In this document: one piece after another, positions 27,626 to 36,788 of the stretch
Numbering within the stretch: the stretch's first letter is position 1
Layout: every line of letters begins with the position of its first letter
NCBI RefSeq assembly: GCF_029582805.1
Contig: NZ_JAKKUT010000002.1
Span: forward strand, 1 to 64,000
Length of the DNA stretch: 64,000 nt
Direction of reading: 5' to 3'
Source of the DNA: Candidatus Synechococcus calcipolaris G9
Lineage (GTDB): Bacteria > Cyanobacteriota > Cyanobacteriia > Thermosynechococcales > Thermosynechococcaceae
Notes under the pieces: generated by a model
Databases searched by the model: none
What the model was told of the DNA's origin: nothing
The model's input: only the letters and a program-made list of their open reading frames with translations
Made by a program: the position numbers and the translations under genes

Positions 27626-28246
27626 ATGCGTCACTTGTTTTCAGCTTTAATCGGTTTAACCGTGGCAACGGGGGCGATCGCTCCCCTAGGTTGGGCCCAA
27701 CTAACCCCTCCAGCGGAATCCGAAACCCAGCCAAGTCGTTATCAATTAATAGGAGTCACCTTTGAAACACCCCTCACCTTTTCGCCACCGAGGGGAACGG
27801 GCAGTGGGGTTGCGGTGGTGTATCCCCCTATGGCGGCCCCTGGAGACCATGAGTTAATGGTGAGTTTACTGGAGATAGATATGCCCAGTGGTATTTTAGG
27901 GGAACTCACGAATACCGAACTTAGCAGCTTTCTGCGCTATACGGGTTTAGGGGGCGCCCCAGCCCGTCGCCCTAGCATGATTGAGCGGCGCATCTTCGGC
28001 CGACGAATTCAGGGGGAGGTTTTCTTTAAGGAGGGTGAGCGGCCCATATACCAAGAGCTATACTTGGTGCGCCTATCGACGGGGAAACGAATGGCGATTT
28101 CTCTAGAGGCAGAAGAACGGGCCCCCCTGGCCTTGGTGGAAGAGGTCTTTAGCCATGTGGCCAATAGTTTCATGGAATTGCCCCCCCGTTCCCGGGAATG
28201 GCGACGCAGTTTTGAGTGGCACAAGCATAATTCTGCCCAGCGGTAA
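27626..28246 (+). CDS. Exported protein of unknown function
   Basis: A 206-residue protein with a clear signal peptide (HLFSALIGLTVATGAIAPLG, cleavage after WAQ likely). The mature part has a VYPPMAAPGDHELMVSLLEI segment and a second half typical of a compact alpha/beta fold with many arginines (GRRIQGEVFFKEGERPIYQEL). I do not recognise the family. It probably works in the periplasm or thylakoid lumen. It follows the RDD protein gene and converges with the acetolactate decarboxylase gene 26 bases away. Confidence 0.7.
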   Translation: MRHLFSALIGLTVATGAIAPLGWAQLTPPAESETQPSRYQLIGVTFETPLTFSPPRGTGSGVAVVYPPMAAPGDHELMVSLLEIDMPSGILGELTNTELSSFLRYTGLGGAPARRPSMIERRIFGRRIQGEVFFKEGERPIYQELYLVRLSTGKRMAISLEAEERAPLALVEEVFSHVANSFMELPPRSREWRRSFEWHKHNSAQR

Positions 28247-28272
28247 CGTTAACCTGTTTTCAGTTATTTTTA

Positions 28273-29049
28273 TTATTCCAAAAGAGCCTGCTTAAAGGCC
28301 GCATTGTCCGGTAGCATTATCTGCCAGTTGTCTAGGGTATCCAATTCCACGGTGGGGTTGATAAACTCGCCATCTAAAATATGCCCCCCAGTGCGGCGAT
28401 CGCTGGTAATAAAGTGAAAGTGGTAGCCAGGGACGTTGATATTACTCAGGTATGGGGGCAGACGAAATCCCACTAGGGTTCCCGTCACATTTCGCTCCTC
28501 AAAAATGCGCTGTTCATTTCTGACCACATCTAAGAGGGGCGGGTAGGGGGGTGTTTGCTTGGGCACACTTCGGAACTTGAGATAGGGGAATGTACCATGA
28601 ATGCGCAGGGCATAGGGCCAATTTAAGCTGGGTAAGGACTCATCAATTCGTTGCTCCAATTCCTGATAGGAGAGGTTGCCCCCTAGGGGAAGCGATCGCT
28701 GCCTATGGAAAAAAGAGACCACGGAAAAGGGCGTTTCTGTGTCATCTTCAACCCGATGAACCCCGCCATCAACATCAATTTTGTAGACCGTCCCATCCAG
28801 GATCACCATTTCCCCGTCTAAACCCTCAAAGGTTCCCAAACCAAAATCACCATGCTCCTTTAGCTCGGCCATGGTTGTGGCCCCCTCATAGATGCCAATA
28901 TTTAGGGCCCCCAATGTTGACACCTGAAAGCCAAGGGTAGATGGGGCGTTTTGGGAATAGGCCGGCCACCCATGGGTCGAGAGTCCATTAATGGCAAACG
29001 TCGTTAGGAGGAGCAGAATGGGCCACCATAGCCACCGTTTTAGTTTCAT
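28273..29049 (-). CDS. budA: Alpha-acetolactate decarboxylase, exported
   Basis: A 258-residue member of the acetolactate decarboxylase family, which turns acetolactate into acetoin. It has VSTLGALNIGIYEGATTM, GLGTFEGLDGEMVILDG and the zinc site YHFHFITSDRRTGGH in the C-terminal half. Unusually for a metabolic enzyme, it begins with a hydrophobic signal-like segment (WWPILLLLTTFAINGLS), so it may be exported or membrane-bound. No acetolactate synthase gene lies next to it; the accC gene is 64 bases upstream on the same strand. Confidence 0.9.
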   Translation of the reverse strand: MKLKRWLWWPILLLLTTFAINGLSTHGWPAYSQNAPSTLGFQVSTLGALNIGIYEGATTMAELKEHGDFGLGTFEGLDGEMVILDGTVYKIDVDGGVHRVEDDTETPFSVVSFFHRQRSLPLGGNLSYQELEQRIDESLPSLNWPYALRIHGTFPYLKFRSVPKQTPPYPPLLDVVRNEQRIFEERNVTGTLVGFRLPPYLSNINVPGYHFHFITSDRRTGGHILDGEFINPTVELDTLDNWQIMLPDNAAFKQALLE

Positions 29050-29113
29050 TAGATACAGAGGCCTCCTTTTTCTAATCCTTTTTCTTCAATCTCTTTTCTT
29101 CAACCCTTGGGTA

Positions 29114-30472
29114 TTAATTCCAGCCTAAAAAGACCATCAGCTTTTCAACAAAATTAGTGTAGACCATGCCACTGCGAAATTCAGCGGTATCCATTACCTT
29201 TTGATGAAAGGGAATCGTCGTGGGTAAACCGGTAATGGCACACTCCCGCAGGGCCCGCTTCATGCGAAGCAAGGCACCGTCGCGATCGGGTGCCCAAACA
29301 ATTAATTTACCAATCAAGGAATCGTAATAGGGTGGAATTTCATAATCCGTATAGGCATGGGAATCCATCCGCACACCTGGCCCCCCAGGGGGTAAGTAGC
29401 CACTGATCCGGCCGGGATGGGGGCGAAAATTGCGCTCGGGATCCTCCGCATTGATGCGGCATTCAATGGCATGGCCCTTCAAAACCACATCATCTTGCTT
29501 TAACCCTAGCCGTTCCCCTTGGGCCACCCGAATTTGCTCGGCAATCAGATCAATCCCCGTAATCATTTCCGTTACTGGATGCTCCACCTGGATGCGGGTA
29601 TTCATTTCCATAAAATAGAAATTATCTGAACTATCTAGCAAGAACTCAATGGTGCCGGCCCCAACATAGTTAATCGCCTTCGCCACCGCCACTGCGGCCG
29701 TCCCCATTTTTTTCCGTAACCGTGGCGTTAGGGCTGGACTGGGGGCTTCTTCAAGTAGTTTTTGATGACGGCGTTGGACAGAGCAATCTCGCTCCCCAAG
29801 GTGAATCACGTTGCCATGGCTATCGGCCAAAATCTGAAACTCAATGTGCCGTGGATTCTCAATAAATCGCTCCAGGTACACCCCCCCATTGCCAAAGGCT
29901 GCTTCCGCTTCCCCTTGGGCCGCAGATAGGGCCCGACCCAATTCTTCCGGTTGTCGCACCAGGCGCATTCCCCGGCCGCCACCCCCGGCCGTCGCCTTAA
30001 TCATCAGGGGATAGCCCACTTTTTCAGCAATGGTTCGGGCCTCTTCCTCATCACTGACTAGGCCATCACTGCCGGGAATGGTGGGCACACCCACCCGTTG
30101 CATGGTTGCCTTTGCCGTGGACTTATCCCCCATAGACTGCATTGCCGCTGGGGTAGGGCCAATGAAGGTAATTTTATGATCGGCGCAGATCTCGGCAAAG
30201 CGGGAGTTTTCGGCTAAAAAACCGTAACCGGGGTGAATGGCTGTGGCATTTCGGGTTAGGGCCGCCGCAATAATATTGGGAATATTTAGGTAACTGCGGC
30301 TACTAGGGGCATCACCAATACAAACCGCTTCATCCGCTAATTGAACATGAAGAGCATGGCGATCAACGGTGGAATGGACAGCAACCGTGGCAATTCCCAT
30401 CTCTTCACAGGTACGGAGAATTCGTAAGGCAATTTCCCCCCGATTGGCGATGAGAATTTTTGCAAAAGCCAT
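29114..30472 (-). CDS. accC: Biotin carboxylase subunit of acetyl-CoA carboxylase
   Basis: A 452-residue ATP-grasp enzyme that carboxylates biotin on AccB, the first step of fatty acid synthesis. It starts [20 protein letters not shown], has the glycine-rich ATP loop [14 protein letters not shown], the [10 protein letters not shown] block and the [17 protein letters not shown] catalytic stretch. Length and motifs are normal. It runs downstream of ddl with a gap of 46 bases. Confidence 0.96.
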   Translation of the reverse strand: MAFAKILIANRGEIALRILRTCEEMGIATVAVHSTVDRHALHVQLADEAVCIGDAPSSRSYLNIPNIIAAALTRNATAIHPGYGFLAENSRFAEICADHKITFIGPTPAAMQSMGDKSTAKATMQRVGVPTIPGSDGLVSDEEEARTIAEKVGYPLMIKATAGGGGRGMRLVRQPEELGRALSAAQGEAEAAFGNGGVYLERFIENPRHIEFQILADSHGNVIHLGERDCSVQRRHQKLLEEAPSPALTPRLRKKMGTAAVAVAKAINYVGAGTIEFLLDSSDNFYFMEMNTRIQVEHPVTEMITGIDLIAEQIRVAQGERLGLKQDDVVLKGHAIECRINAEDPERNFRPHPGRISGYLPPGGPGVRMDSHAYTDYEIPPYYDSLIGKLIVWAPDRDGALLRMKRALRECAITGLPTTIPFHQKVMDTAEFRSGMVYTNFVEKLMVFLGWN

Positions 30473-30518
30473 GGCGTCCTCAAGGATCTATAGGCGATCC
30501 CTAATGCTATCACAGAGA

Positions 30519-31574
30519 CTACCGACGTTCTAGAGCAAACTGGATCAGTTGATGGACAAGCTCAGGAAAGGGGACACCACTGTTGCCCCAGAGTTGGGGG
30601 TACATGCTCAGGGCCGTAAACCCTGGTAGGGTATTGACTTCGTTAATTAAAACCTCGCCGGTCGATTCAAGGTAAAAGAAATCCATTCGTGCTAGACCCG
30701 CCCCATCGATCGCCTGGAAGGCTTGTATGGCCATGGTTTGAATTTGACTCACCACTTGGCTGGGTAAATCTGCGGGAATAATCAGATTGGCTCGGCCGTC
30801 GGTATACTTGGTGTCGTAGTCATAAAATTCGCCACTGTAGGTAATTTCGCCAACCACAGAGGCACGGGGCTGATCATTGCCGAGAACGGCACATTCCACT
30901 TCCCTGGCAACCACACCGGCCTCGACAATAATGCGGCGATCGTAGCTGGCAGCACTGTCTAGGGCTGTGGTGAGTTGTTGACGGGTTTTTACCTTGGATA
31001 TCCCCACGGAGGAGCCTAAATTAGCCGGTTTGACAAAGCAAGGGTAGCCCAGTTCCGTTTCAATGCGATCGCACAGGTGGGTATAGCGGCAGGGGTCAGA
31101 CCAAATCTCATTGCGATTAATGGCAATGTACTTCACCTGGGGTAATCCCACTGCGGCAAAGAGGGCCTTCATCAGAATCTTATCCATGCCTAGGGCGGAG
31201 GCAGCCACCCCTGAACCCACGTAGGACTGCTGCATTAGCTCTAAAAGTCCCTGCACCGTCCCATCTTCACCATTGGGGCCATGCAAAATCGGAAACCAGA
31301 CATCAATCTCGGCGATCGCGACAGGAAGTTGCCAAAGGGTGGTGGCTTTTGAGTCTGGTTCGTCCCGGAGGGGTTGACCACTGGCTAAGACCTGGGCGGC
31401 AATGTCTCCATCGCTCCACTGGCCATTTTTCTGGATGTATACCGGTACTAATTCATAGATTTGATCATTGGGAGGAGCCGCAATGCCCTGGGCGATCGCT
31501 CCTGCTGAAATGATTGAAACTTCGTGCTCCCCTGACCGTCCACCAAAAAGTAAACCAACCCGTAACCGACTCAT
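30519..31574 (-). CDS. ddl: D-alanine--D-alanine ligase
   Basis: A 351-residue ATP-grasp ligase that makes D-Ala-D-Ala for peptidoglycan. Conserved pieces are [51 protein letters not shown], and the C-terminal [23 protein letters not shown]. It lies upstream of accC on the same strand, and the ATG is clean. Confidence 0.95.
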   Translation of the reverse strand: MSRLRVGLLFGGRSGEHEVSIISAGAIAQGIAAPPNDQIYELVPVYIQKNGQWSDGDIAAQVLASGQPLRDEPDSKATTLWQLPVAIAEIDVWFPILHGPNGEDGTVQGLLELMQQSYVGSGVAASALGMDKILMKALFAAVGLPQVKYIAINRNEIWSDPCRYTHLCDRIETELGYPCFVKPANLGSSVGISKVKTRQQLTTALDSAASYDRRIIVEAGVVAREVECAVLGNDQPRASVVGEITYSGEFYDYDTKYTDGRANLIIPADLPSQVVSQIQTMAIQAFQAIDGAGLARMDFFYLESTGEVLINEVNTLPGFTALSMYPQLWGNSGVPFPELVHQLIQFALERR

Positions 31575-31606
31575 GTCTGGATAAGACTCCTAATTAGGTT
31601 TGTCAT

Positions 31607-31647
31607 ATTTTTGTTTAATCTCTACGATTTTTTGTTTAATCTCTACG
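31607..31647 (+). repeat. Two-copy tandem repeat of about 20 bases
   Basis: The unit TTTTTGTTTAATCTCTACGA occurs twice in direct succession, upstream of ddl. The 230-base interval around it holds no protein gene. It may be promoter-associated or simple slippage. Confidence 0.7.
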
Positions 31648-31803
31648 ATGCACTCCAGACCTGCATGAGCCAAGCCAAGAATTTGCTATTTCATTTTAAG
31701 GTATGGACGATGACATCCAACAAACTTTGTTTTTTCAGCCTTTATTTTCTTGACACCCCTAACTCTCTTCTTTCTCCCAGATGTGATTACCCTTAGGGGC
31801 TGT

Positions 31804-34035
31804 CTAGGGGGCTGTGAGTAGGAGTAATTGATCCTCCGGTAGGTGTTCTCGGTAGCAATGATCTTGGGTCAAAATACCTAACAGGCGCAAACCCCAATCG
31901 GGGGTGACATGGAGATCGGCCCAAGGGATGGCCAGTTCTAAGCATTTATCAAAACAGAATTGAATTCCCTGCTGCCGATCTTCCCATTGATAGTTGGCGA
32001 TCGCCTGGGAGAGGGACACTTGCTGTTGCAGAAAATTCACCTTGAGGTGATGGTGGTAGAGATAATTCAAGGGAGCCTGATCCGGCAATTCTGCTAGGGG
32101 AATGGGACTGTTGTAGAGAACTTGCTCTGGGTAGTACCAGAAAAAGTGTAGGCCTGACATCCGCTTTACTGCATCGAGGTCAGTCCCTTGAAAATCTAGG
32201 CGAAGATAGAAATTTAGGTGATCCACCCCATACCAGAGGCGTTGGGCCAGGCTTTGGCGATGCATGGTTCCCCGGGCACCCCCCACGGTAATCCGACCGG
32301 CAAAGTTCCAGTCCTGTTCATCCCCCTTACCGTCAATGATTGGGTGAATATAGCCTTGGGGGGGGTGAGTTTCCTTGACTTCGTGGGATTCGAGGGGTTT
32401 TTCCAGATCGTCGGGAATGGGTTCATTAAGGGCTTGGTAGAGGGCGGCTAAATGCTCCCGAAAGAGTTGATCAAACATCGCATCTTGGTTGGAGGAATGG
32501 CCTTCCCCAAACCACCAGAACCAATCTGACCCTTCCGCAGCTAATAAGGCTTGCCAAGCGGCGGGATTTGCTTTTTCCGTGGCCTCAGGATGCCGCGCCA
32601 AGGTTTGGCGGGCCGCATTCAGGTAGTCCCAGGCTTTATTTTTGACGGGATCCCCAATCCAAGTGGTAAAACTACCATCAATCCAGGAACCACTATGGAG
32701 GCGATCGCTGGGCAATTGCTCTCGTACTTCAAATCGTTGCAAGTATTCTGATACGGTGACTAGTTCAAATTCTGGGCGATCGCTGAGGCGTTGATAGAGC
32801 GATTCTAAGAAGGGTAAACCATCCTGCTGATAAAATTCCCAGCAATTTTCCCCATCCAGGGCGATCGTCACCAGCCAGGGTTTCTCTAGGGCGGTTCCCC
32901 CATCCTCCTGTTGGGAGAGTAATTTGATTTTAATGCCCTCTAAATGACCAATTAAATCCTGGGCGGCTACATCTGGAGCCATGGAACTATAGGTAAAACC
33001 AATCAAATCTGAGAGGCGATGATCCCGAAAGACAATGGCCATATCCCCCTCATTGGTTTTTAAGCCGTAGGGCTGATACAGGTGTTGGGGGTCTTGAACC
33101 GTGCCCCGCTCATCCCGATGGAAGAAGGTTTGGGTCGTCCATCCTAAAACGGCCTCATCGGAGCAAAGCCATTCAAAGCCATGGTGGGCAACCTTGGGCA
33201 AAATTCCGGGGCTGACGGATTGCTCAGAGGGCCATAACCCCCGAGGTTTCCGCCCAAAGGTTTGCTGGTACAGATGGAGCGATCTCCGCAAGTGGCGATC
33301 GATGTCGTCCGGGTACTGAAAACGATCTGCCGGTAAGGTCATCTGGGGAACCGCAACTCGTCCGGCATCCGTATCCGCCAACAGGGGTAAGATCGGATGG
33401 GTGTAGGGAGTCGTGATCACTTCAATCTGGCCATTGTCTTGCATCTGCCGATGCTGGGGCAAAATTTGGCTGAGAATGTGGCGTTGTTTGGCAATGATTC
33501 GCTGACGATCGCTGAGACTAAAGTTTTTCCCCTGGTCAAACCATTGGGCAATTTCATCTTCCTGCCAAAAGAAAGGATCAATCCAAGCCAGATTATGCCA
33601 AGCCAACAGATCCCCATAATCGGCCAGAGTCCAGTTTTGCCAACACCAGGTTGCCCCTTTATCCTGCCGCTGTTGGTAAAGTTCATTGTAGCGGGGATGG
33701 GGATCAATCATTGTCCGATGGTTGGCATCAAAAAAATGCTCAATAATAAACCAACGCTGTTGATCTGTTAATTGCTCGACCGGGGTCAGGGCTGCGGTGA
33801 GGTAGGGATCCAGGGCCACGCCATTAACATAATCTTGAATCTGTAGGATTAATGACGGGACTAGATTAACCGTCTGGTGCAGTCTTGGGTACTTTGCCAA
33901 AACCATGATCAGATCCAAGTAATCCTTGGTGCCATGGAGTCTCACCCACGGCAAAAGGTATTGGCCACTACGGCAGCTTTTATAGAGGGGTTGGTGTTGA
34001 TGCCAGATAAACGCAACATGGAGGGGATAGGCCAC
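31804..34035 (-). CDS. Glycoside hydrolase family 57 (amylopullulanase-like)
   Basis: A 743-residue GH57 enzyme acting on alpha-glucans. The five-region signature is recognisable: HVAFIWHQHQPLY at the start, GLWPSEQSVS with the likely nucleophile Glu, and ALDGENCWEFY with the likely acid/base Asp. The last 150 residues form a beta-rich domain often found behind GH57 catalytic modules. With malQ nearby it fits glycogen metabolism. Whether it hydrolyses or transfers is not predictable here. Confidence 0.88.
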   Translation of the reverse strand: MAYPLHVAFIWHQHQPLYKSCRSGQYLLPWVRLHGTKDYLDLIMVLAKYPRLHQTVNLVPSLILQIQDYVNGVALDPYLTAALTPVEQLTDQQRWFIIEHFFDANHRTMIDPHPRYNELYQQRQDKGATWCWQNWTLADYGDLLAWHNLAWIDPFFWQEDEIAQWFDQGKNFSLSDRQRIIAKQRHILSQILPQHRQMQDNGQIEVITTPYTHPILPLLADTDAGRVAVPQMTLPADRFQYPDDIDRHLRRSLHLYQQTFGRKPRGLWPSEQSVSPGILPKVAHHGFEWLCSDEAVLGWTTQTFFHRDERGTVQDPQHLYQPYGLKTNEGDMAIVFRDHRLSDLIGFTYSSMAPDVAAQDLIGHLEGIKIKLLSQQEDGGTALEKPWLVTIALDGENCWEFYQQDGLPFLESLYQRLSDRPEFELVTVSEYLQRFEVREQLPSDRLHSGSWIDGSFTTWIGDPVKNKAWDYLNAARQTLARHPEATEKANPAAWQALLAAEGSDWFWWFGEGHSSNQDAMFDQLFREHLAALYQALNEPIPDDLEKPLESHEVKETHPPQGYIHPIIDGKGDEQDWNFAGRITVGGARGTMHRQSLAQRLWYGVDHLNFYLRLDFQGTDLDAVKRMSGLHFFWYYPEQVLYNSPIPLAELPDQAPLNYLYHHHLKVNFLQQQVSLSQAIANYQWEDRQQGIQFCFDKCLELAIPWADLHVTPDWGLRLLGILTQDHCYREHLPEDQLLLLTAP

Positions 34036-34038
34036 AAA

Positions 34039-34404
34039 TCAAAATCCTGAATACATCTCTCCAGTATCCCAAGGAATAGAGGAGTCGGGCCCAACTATGA
34101 AGTTTGATAAAAAAAGCTCCCTAGGAAGGAAGCTTAAAGGAAACGATAAGCAGTCGTTGACTTGGTGTTCCAATGGGTCATCGCTGATGTTGTAGAGCTT
34201 TTGTAGCACCAGCATTTTGAACACCAGAATCACATCCATAGGCTTGCAACCTGCCTTACTTTTGTACGATTTTTCGTGGATATGGGACAAGATGGGGCGA
34301 AATGTCTCCCATGGAACGAGGGCATTCAAGCGGTTCAAGGTGTCCTGCTTCCCTGCCAGTTTCTCAAGGCGTTCGTCTAGGTCCCAAAAGCCTTGTTGTC
34401 CTAT
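34039..34404 (-). pseudogene. IS5-family transposase N-terminal remnant
   Basis: The translated stretch reads GQQGFWDLDERLEKLAGKQ, then LNRLNALVPWETFRPIL, PMDVILVFKMLVLQKLYNISDDP and NDCLSF, the N-terminal third of a typical IS5 transposase. The expected ATG is replaced by ATA in this copy (34402-34404), with a stop just before it. After NDCLSF the sequence diverges and terminates with no DDE residues. Only a 5' piece of the element is left between the GH57 and HigA-like genes. Confidence 0.8.
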
Positions 34405-34481
34405 CGTTCACGTTAAACCATGCTACCTTCTCTAACATGATCTCATGGCCACAACGCTGTTGCCAACTTTTCGAGGTGCCC

Positions 34482-35585
34482 TCAAAGTAATTTAGGAACG
34501 TCAACCCATTCAATGTTTTTCTTTAATTCATTACAATGCTTCCATGATAAATATCTATCATGTTGCAATCGTCCAACAACAATTCCCGGAGAAATTCCTA
34601 GATCTGATGAAAAGTTAATGATTGATTCCGTCTGAAGATTACCAAAACTGATAAATCGGGAATAGTGAGCATATGGAATAAGAAAGTTGGCAGCAAAACT
34701 ATCAGCTTCCCTTTCTAACGGATCATCGTGAGCTTCATCGCTCTCAACAAATATAGTTGTTTTCTTTTCCTGTAAGACGTGCTTGCATTCATGAAAAAAA
34801 GTAAACCAGAAATGATCGTCAGATTTGTGACGAAGACTCATTTGAATAATAGGTCTTTTAGAGCTTAACCAACGGGTTACGCCTGAAGCTCTAATACCTG
34901 GGAGAGGAGGAACAAAAATAACAGTAACACCAACCTCAGCACATAAAGTAATAACCTGAGGAATGAATTCAGTTGGAGATAGTCTAGTTAAGTTACGAAT
35001 ATTCTGTAATATGAACTTAAAAGCCTTAGAATCATAAGACTTAATATACCGATCCTGAGCCTCAATTTCCCCTCTTTGTAGCCAAGAGTAAGTAGCTTCG
35101 TGATTAACTTTAAAAGCGTTAGATTTACGATAAGAAATAGATAACTTACTCCAATAAGCTTCAAATTGCTCAGGAGTACTGATTCTAAAAAAATTTAATA
35201 TAATTCGGATACGTTCGACTTTGTCAGGTACATAATTAACCCAACCAAGTTTACACATCTCTCGGTAGGGAAAACGATCAACCCAATCGCTCCATTCACG
35301 TAAACGTTTTTCTTCCTCCTGTCGTGCCAAAAAATCACGATATAGCTGTTCACGATTATTCCAAAAACTAGCAGGAACACCAAGAACACGCTCAAACTGC
35401 AAAGCAGTATCTACCGTAATTACCGCTTTACCATGAATAATTTCATTGATGGTTTTCTTTGGCCGTCCTGTCCGAATTGATAACTCTGCTTGGCTCATGC
35501 CCAATTCCTCAAGCAGTTCGTTCAGTGTTTCACCAGGGGGCGACACATAATTTGGTAAATATTGATTAGGAACTGCACTATTCAT
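34482..35585 (-). CDS. higA: HigA-type antitoxin with ImmA/IrrE peptidase domain
   Basis: A 367-residue protein. Residues 10-70 form an XRE/HigA helix-turn-helix (PPGETLNELLEELGMSQAELSIRTGRPKKTINEI). Residues about 235-310 are an ImmA/IrrE metallopeptidase (FHECKHVL zinc motif, then DDPLEREADSFAANFLIP). Such long antitoxins repress their own operon and may be cleaved or act as proteases. The start overlaps the toxin gene stop by eight bases. Confidence 0.88.
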   Translation of the reverse strand: MNSAVPNQYLPNYVSPPGETLNELLEELGMSQAELSIRTGRPKKTINEIIHGKAVITVDTALQFERVLGVPASFWNNREQLYRDFLARQEEEKRLREWSDWVDRFPYREMCKLGWVNYVPDKVERIRIILNFFRISTPEQFEAYWSKLSISYRKSNAFKVNHEATYSWLQRGEIEAQDRYIKSYDSKAFKFILQNIRNLTRLSPTEFIPQVITLCAEVGVTVIFVPPLPGIRASGVTRWLSSKRPIIQMSLRHKSDDHFWFTFFHECKHVLQEKKTTIFVESDEAHDDPLEREADSFAANFLIPYAHYSRFISFGNLQTESIINFSSDLGISPGIVVGRLQHDRYLSWKHCNELKKNIEWVDVPKLL

Positions 35586-35910
35586 GAGTATCCACCACCC
35601 CTAAAATTCGTACTGCGGTTATTGTTTTCCAATCCAACCCACCGTCAGGCTTTACTGGAACTGGATCGTTTTCAGGCTGGAAAATTAACCGATATGGATG
35701 ATCTAAATCCAAAGATAACTGTCCAGCTCGATCATGCTGCAACTCATGGCAACGACCAGGAAGACTACGCATATCCTCAAGAGTATTAGCCGCACGAAGG
35801 TCATCCAATCTCTGCCGAATACGCTTGGCACGACGTGTGCCATATTCTTTTTCCAGCTGTCTTTGATTGTTGTAAAGCTTTTCTAACTTCTTTTCAAAGA
35901 CTATATCCAT
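35578..35910 (-). CDS. higB: HigB/RelE-type toxin
   Basis: A 110-residue RelE-superfamily protein: DIVFEKKLEKLYN at the N-terminus, MRSLPGRCHELQHDRAGQLSLDL in the middle, and HPYRLIFQPENDP as the core strand. Toxins of this type cut mRNA on the ribosome. The toxin gene comes first, as in higBA, and the antitoxin gene follows with an eight-base overlap. Confidence 0.87.
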   Translation of the reverse strand: MDIVFEKKLEKLYNNQRQLEKEYGTRRAKRIRQRLDDLRAANTLEDMRSLPGRCHELQHDRAGQLSLDLDHPYRLIFQPENDPVPVKPDGGLDWKTITAVRILGVVDTHE

Positions 35911-36138
35911 GATAACTTATATAGAGAAATGATTCACCCTTAAGGTTAACATATTTTTAAGTAATGAAAGTATTTAAAAGCTATCTGGCTACTGGCGATC
36001 AATCTTGCCTGCATCTTGACTGAAAAATAGGGAGTAAATAACCGTTATCAGTCGTCACTAGCCTTAATAGCAAAAAATAAATAGCCCTAAACCCAACACA
36101 TAGCAACGGTTTCAGGGTTCTTTTTCTTGAAAACTAAC

Positions 36139-36210
36139 GCGCCCTGGAGGACTTGAACCCCCGACATCCGGTTTTGGAGACCGACGTTCTACCAACTGAA
36201 CTAAGGACGC
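36139..36210 (-). tRNA. trnW: tRNA-Trp (CCA)
   Basis: A 72-nucleotide cloverleaf: acceptor GCGTCCT pairs with AGGGCGC, D-arm TTCAGTTGGTAGAA, anticodon loop with CCA between CGGTCT and AAACCG, and T-loop TTCAAGT. CCA is not encoded. It lies 16 bases after rplS, the usual cyanobacterial position, but the secE-nusG genes that normally follow are absent. Confidence 0.96.
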
Positions 36211-36226
36211 ACCTCTGAGGAGTTTT

Positions 36227-36589
36227 TTAGAGGGGGCGATCGAACCTGGGTTTGATGCGAGCAGCCTTACCAATCAGATTACGAAGGTAGTATAGCTTAG
36301 CTCGACGTACCTTACCCCGTTGAATAATTTTAATCGTATCAATACGGGGAGAGTGGAGTAAAAACACCCGCTCAACGCCCACCCCTTGGAATATTTTCCG
36401 CACCGTGATGGTTTTATTGATACCGCTGCGGCGCATGGCAATCACATCCCCCTCGTAGGGCTGGACGCGCTCCTTGCCACCTTCTCTGATTTTGACACCC
36501 ACCCGGACGCGATCGCCCACATAAATCACCGGCAAGTTATCTTTAAGTTGCTCAGACTCAATGGAGCGAATGATTTCCTGGGCGTTCAT
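36227..36589 (-). CDS. rplS: 50S ribosomal protein L19
   Basis: A 120-residue L19: [43 protein letters not shown], and the C-terminal [20 protein letters not shown] are diagnostic. It helps join the ribosomal subunits. The tRNA-Trp gene follows closely on the same strand. Confidence 0.97.
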   Translation of the reverse strand: MNAQEIIRSIESEQLKDNLPVIYVGDRVRVGVKIREGGKERVQPYEGDVIAMRRSGINKTITVRKIFQGVGVERVFLLHSPRIDTIKIIQRGKVRRAKLYYLRNLIGKAARIKPRFDRPL

Positions 36590-36788
36590 GAAAATGTTCC
36601 TAACTCGCGATCTCTCAGTATAGTTGAACGCTTACAAGAATGTCTAGATCACGATTTATATTTTATGACATCTAAATTTTTACAAATTTTCCGTAGAAAA
36701 GAGTCGGCTAAAAATTGGGGAAATGGCCGGATCCTGTACTCCCTAGAGAGTTAACCTATCCGGCCACAGTGTAGGGTCACGCCAGGAA

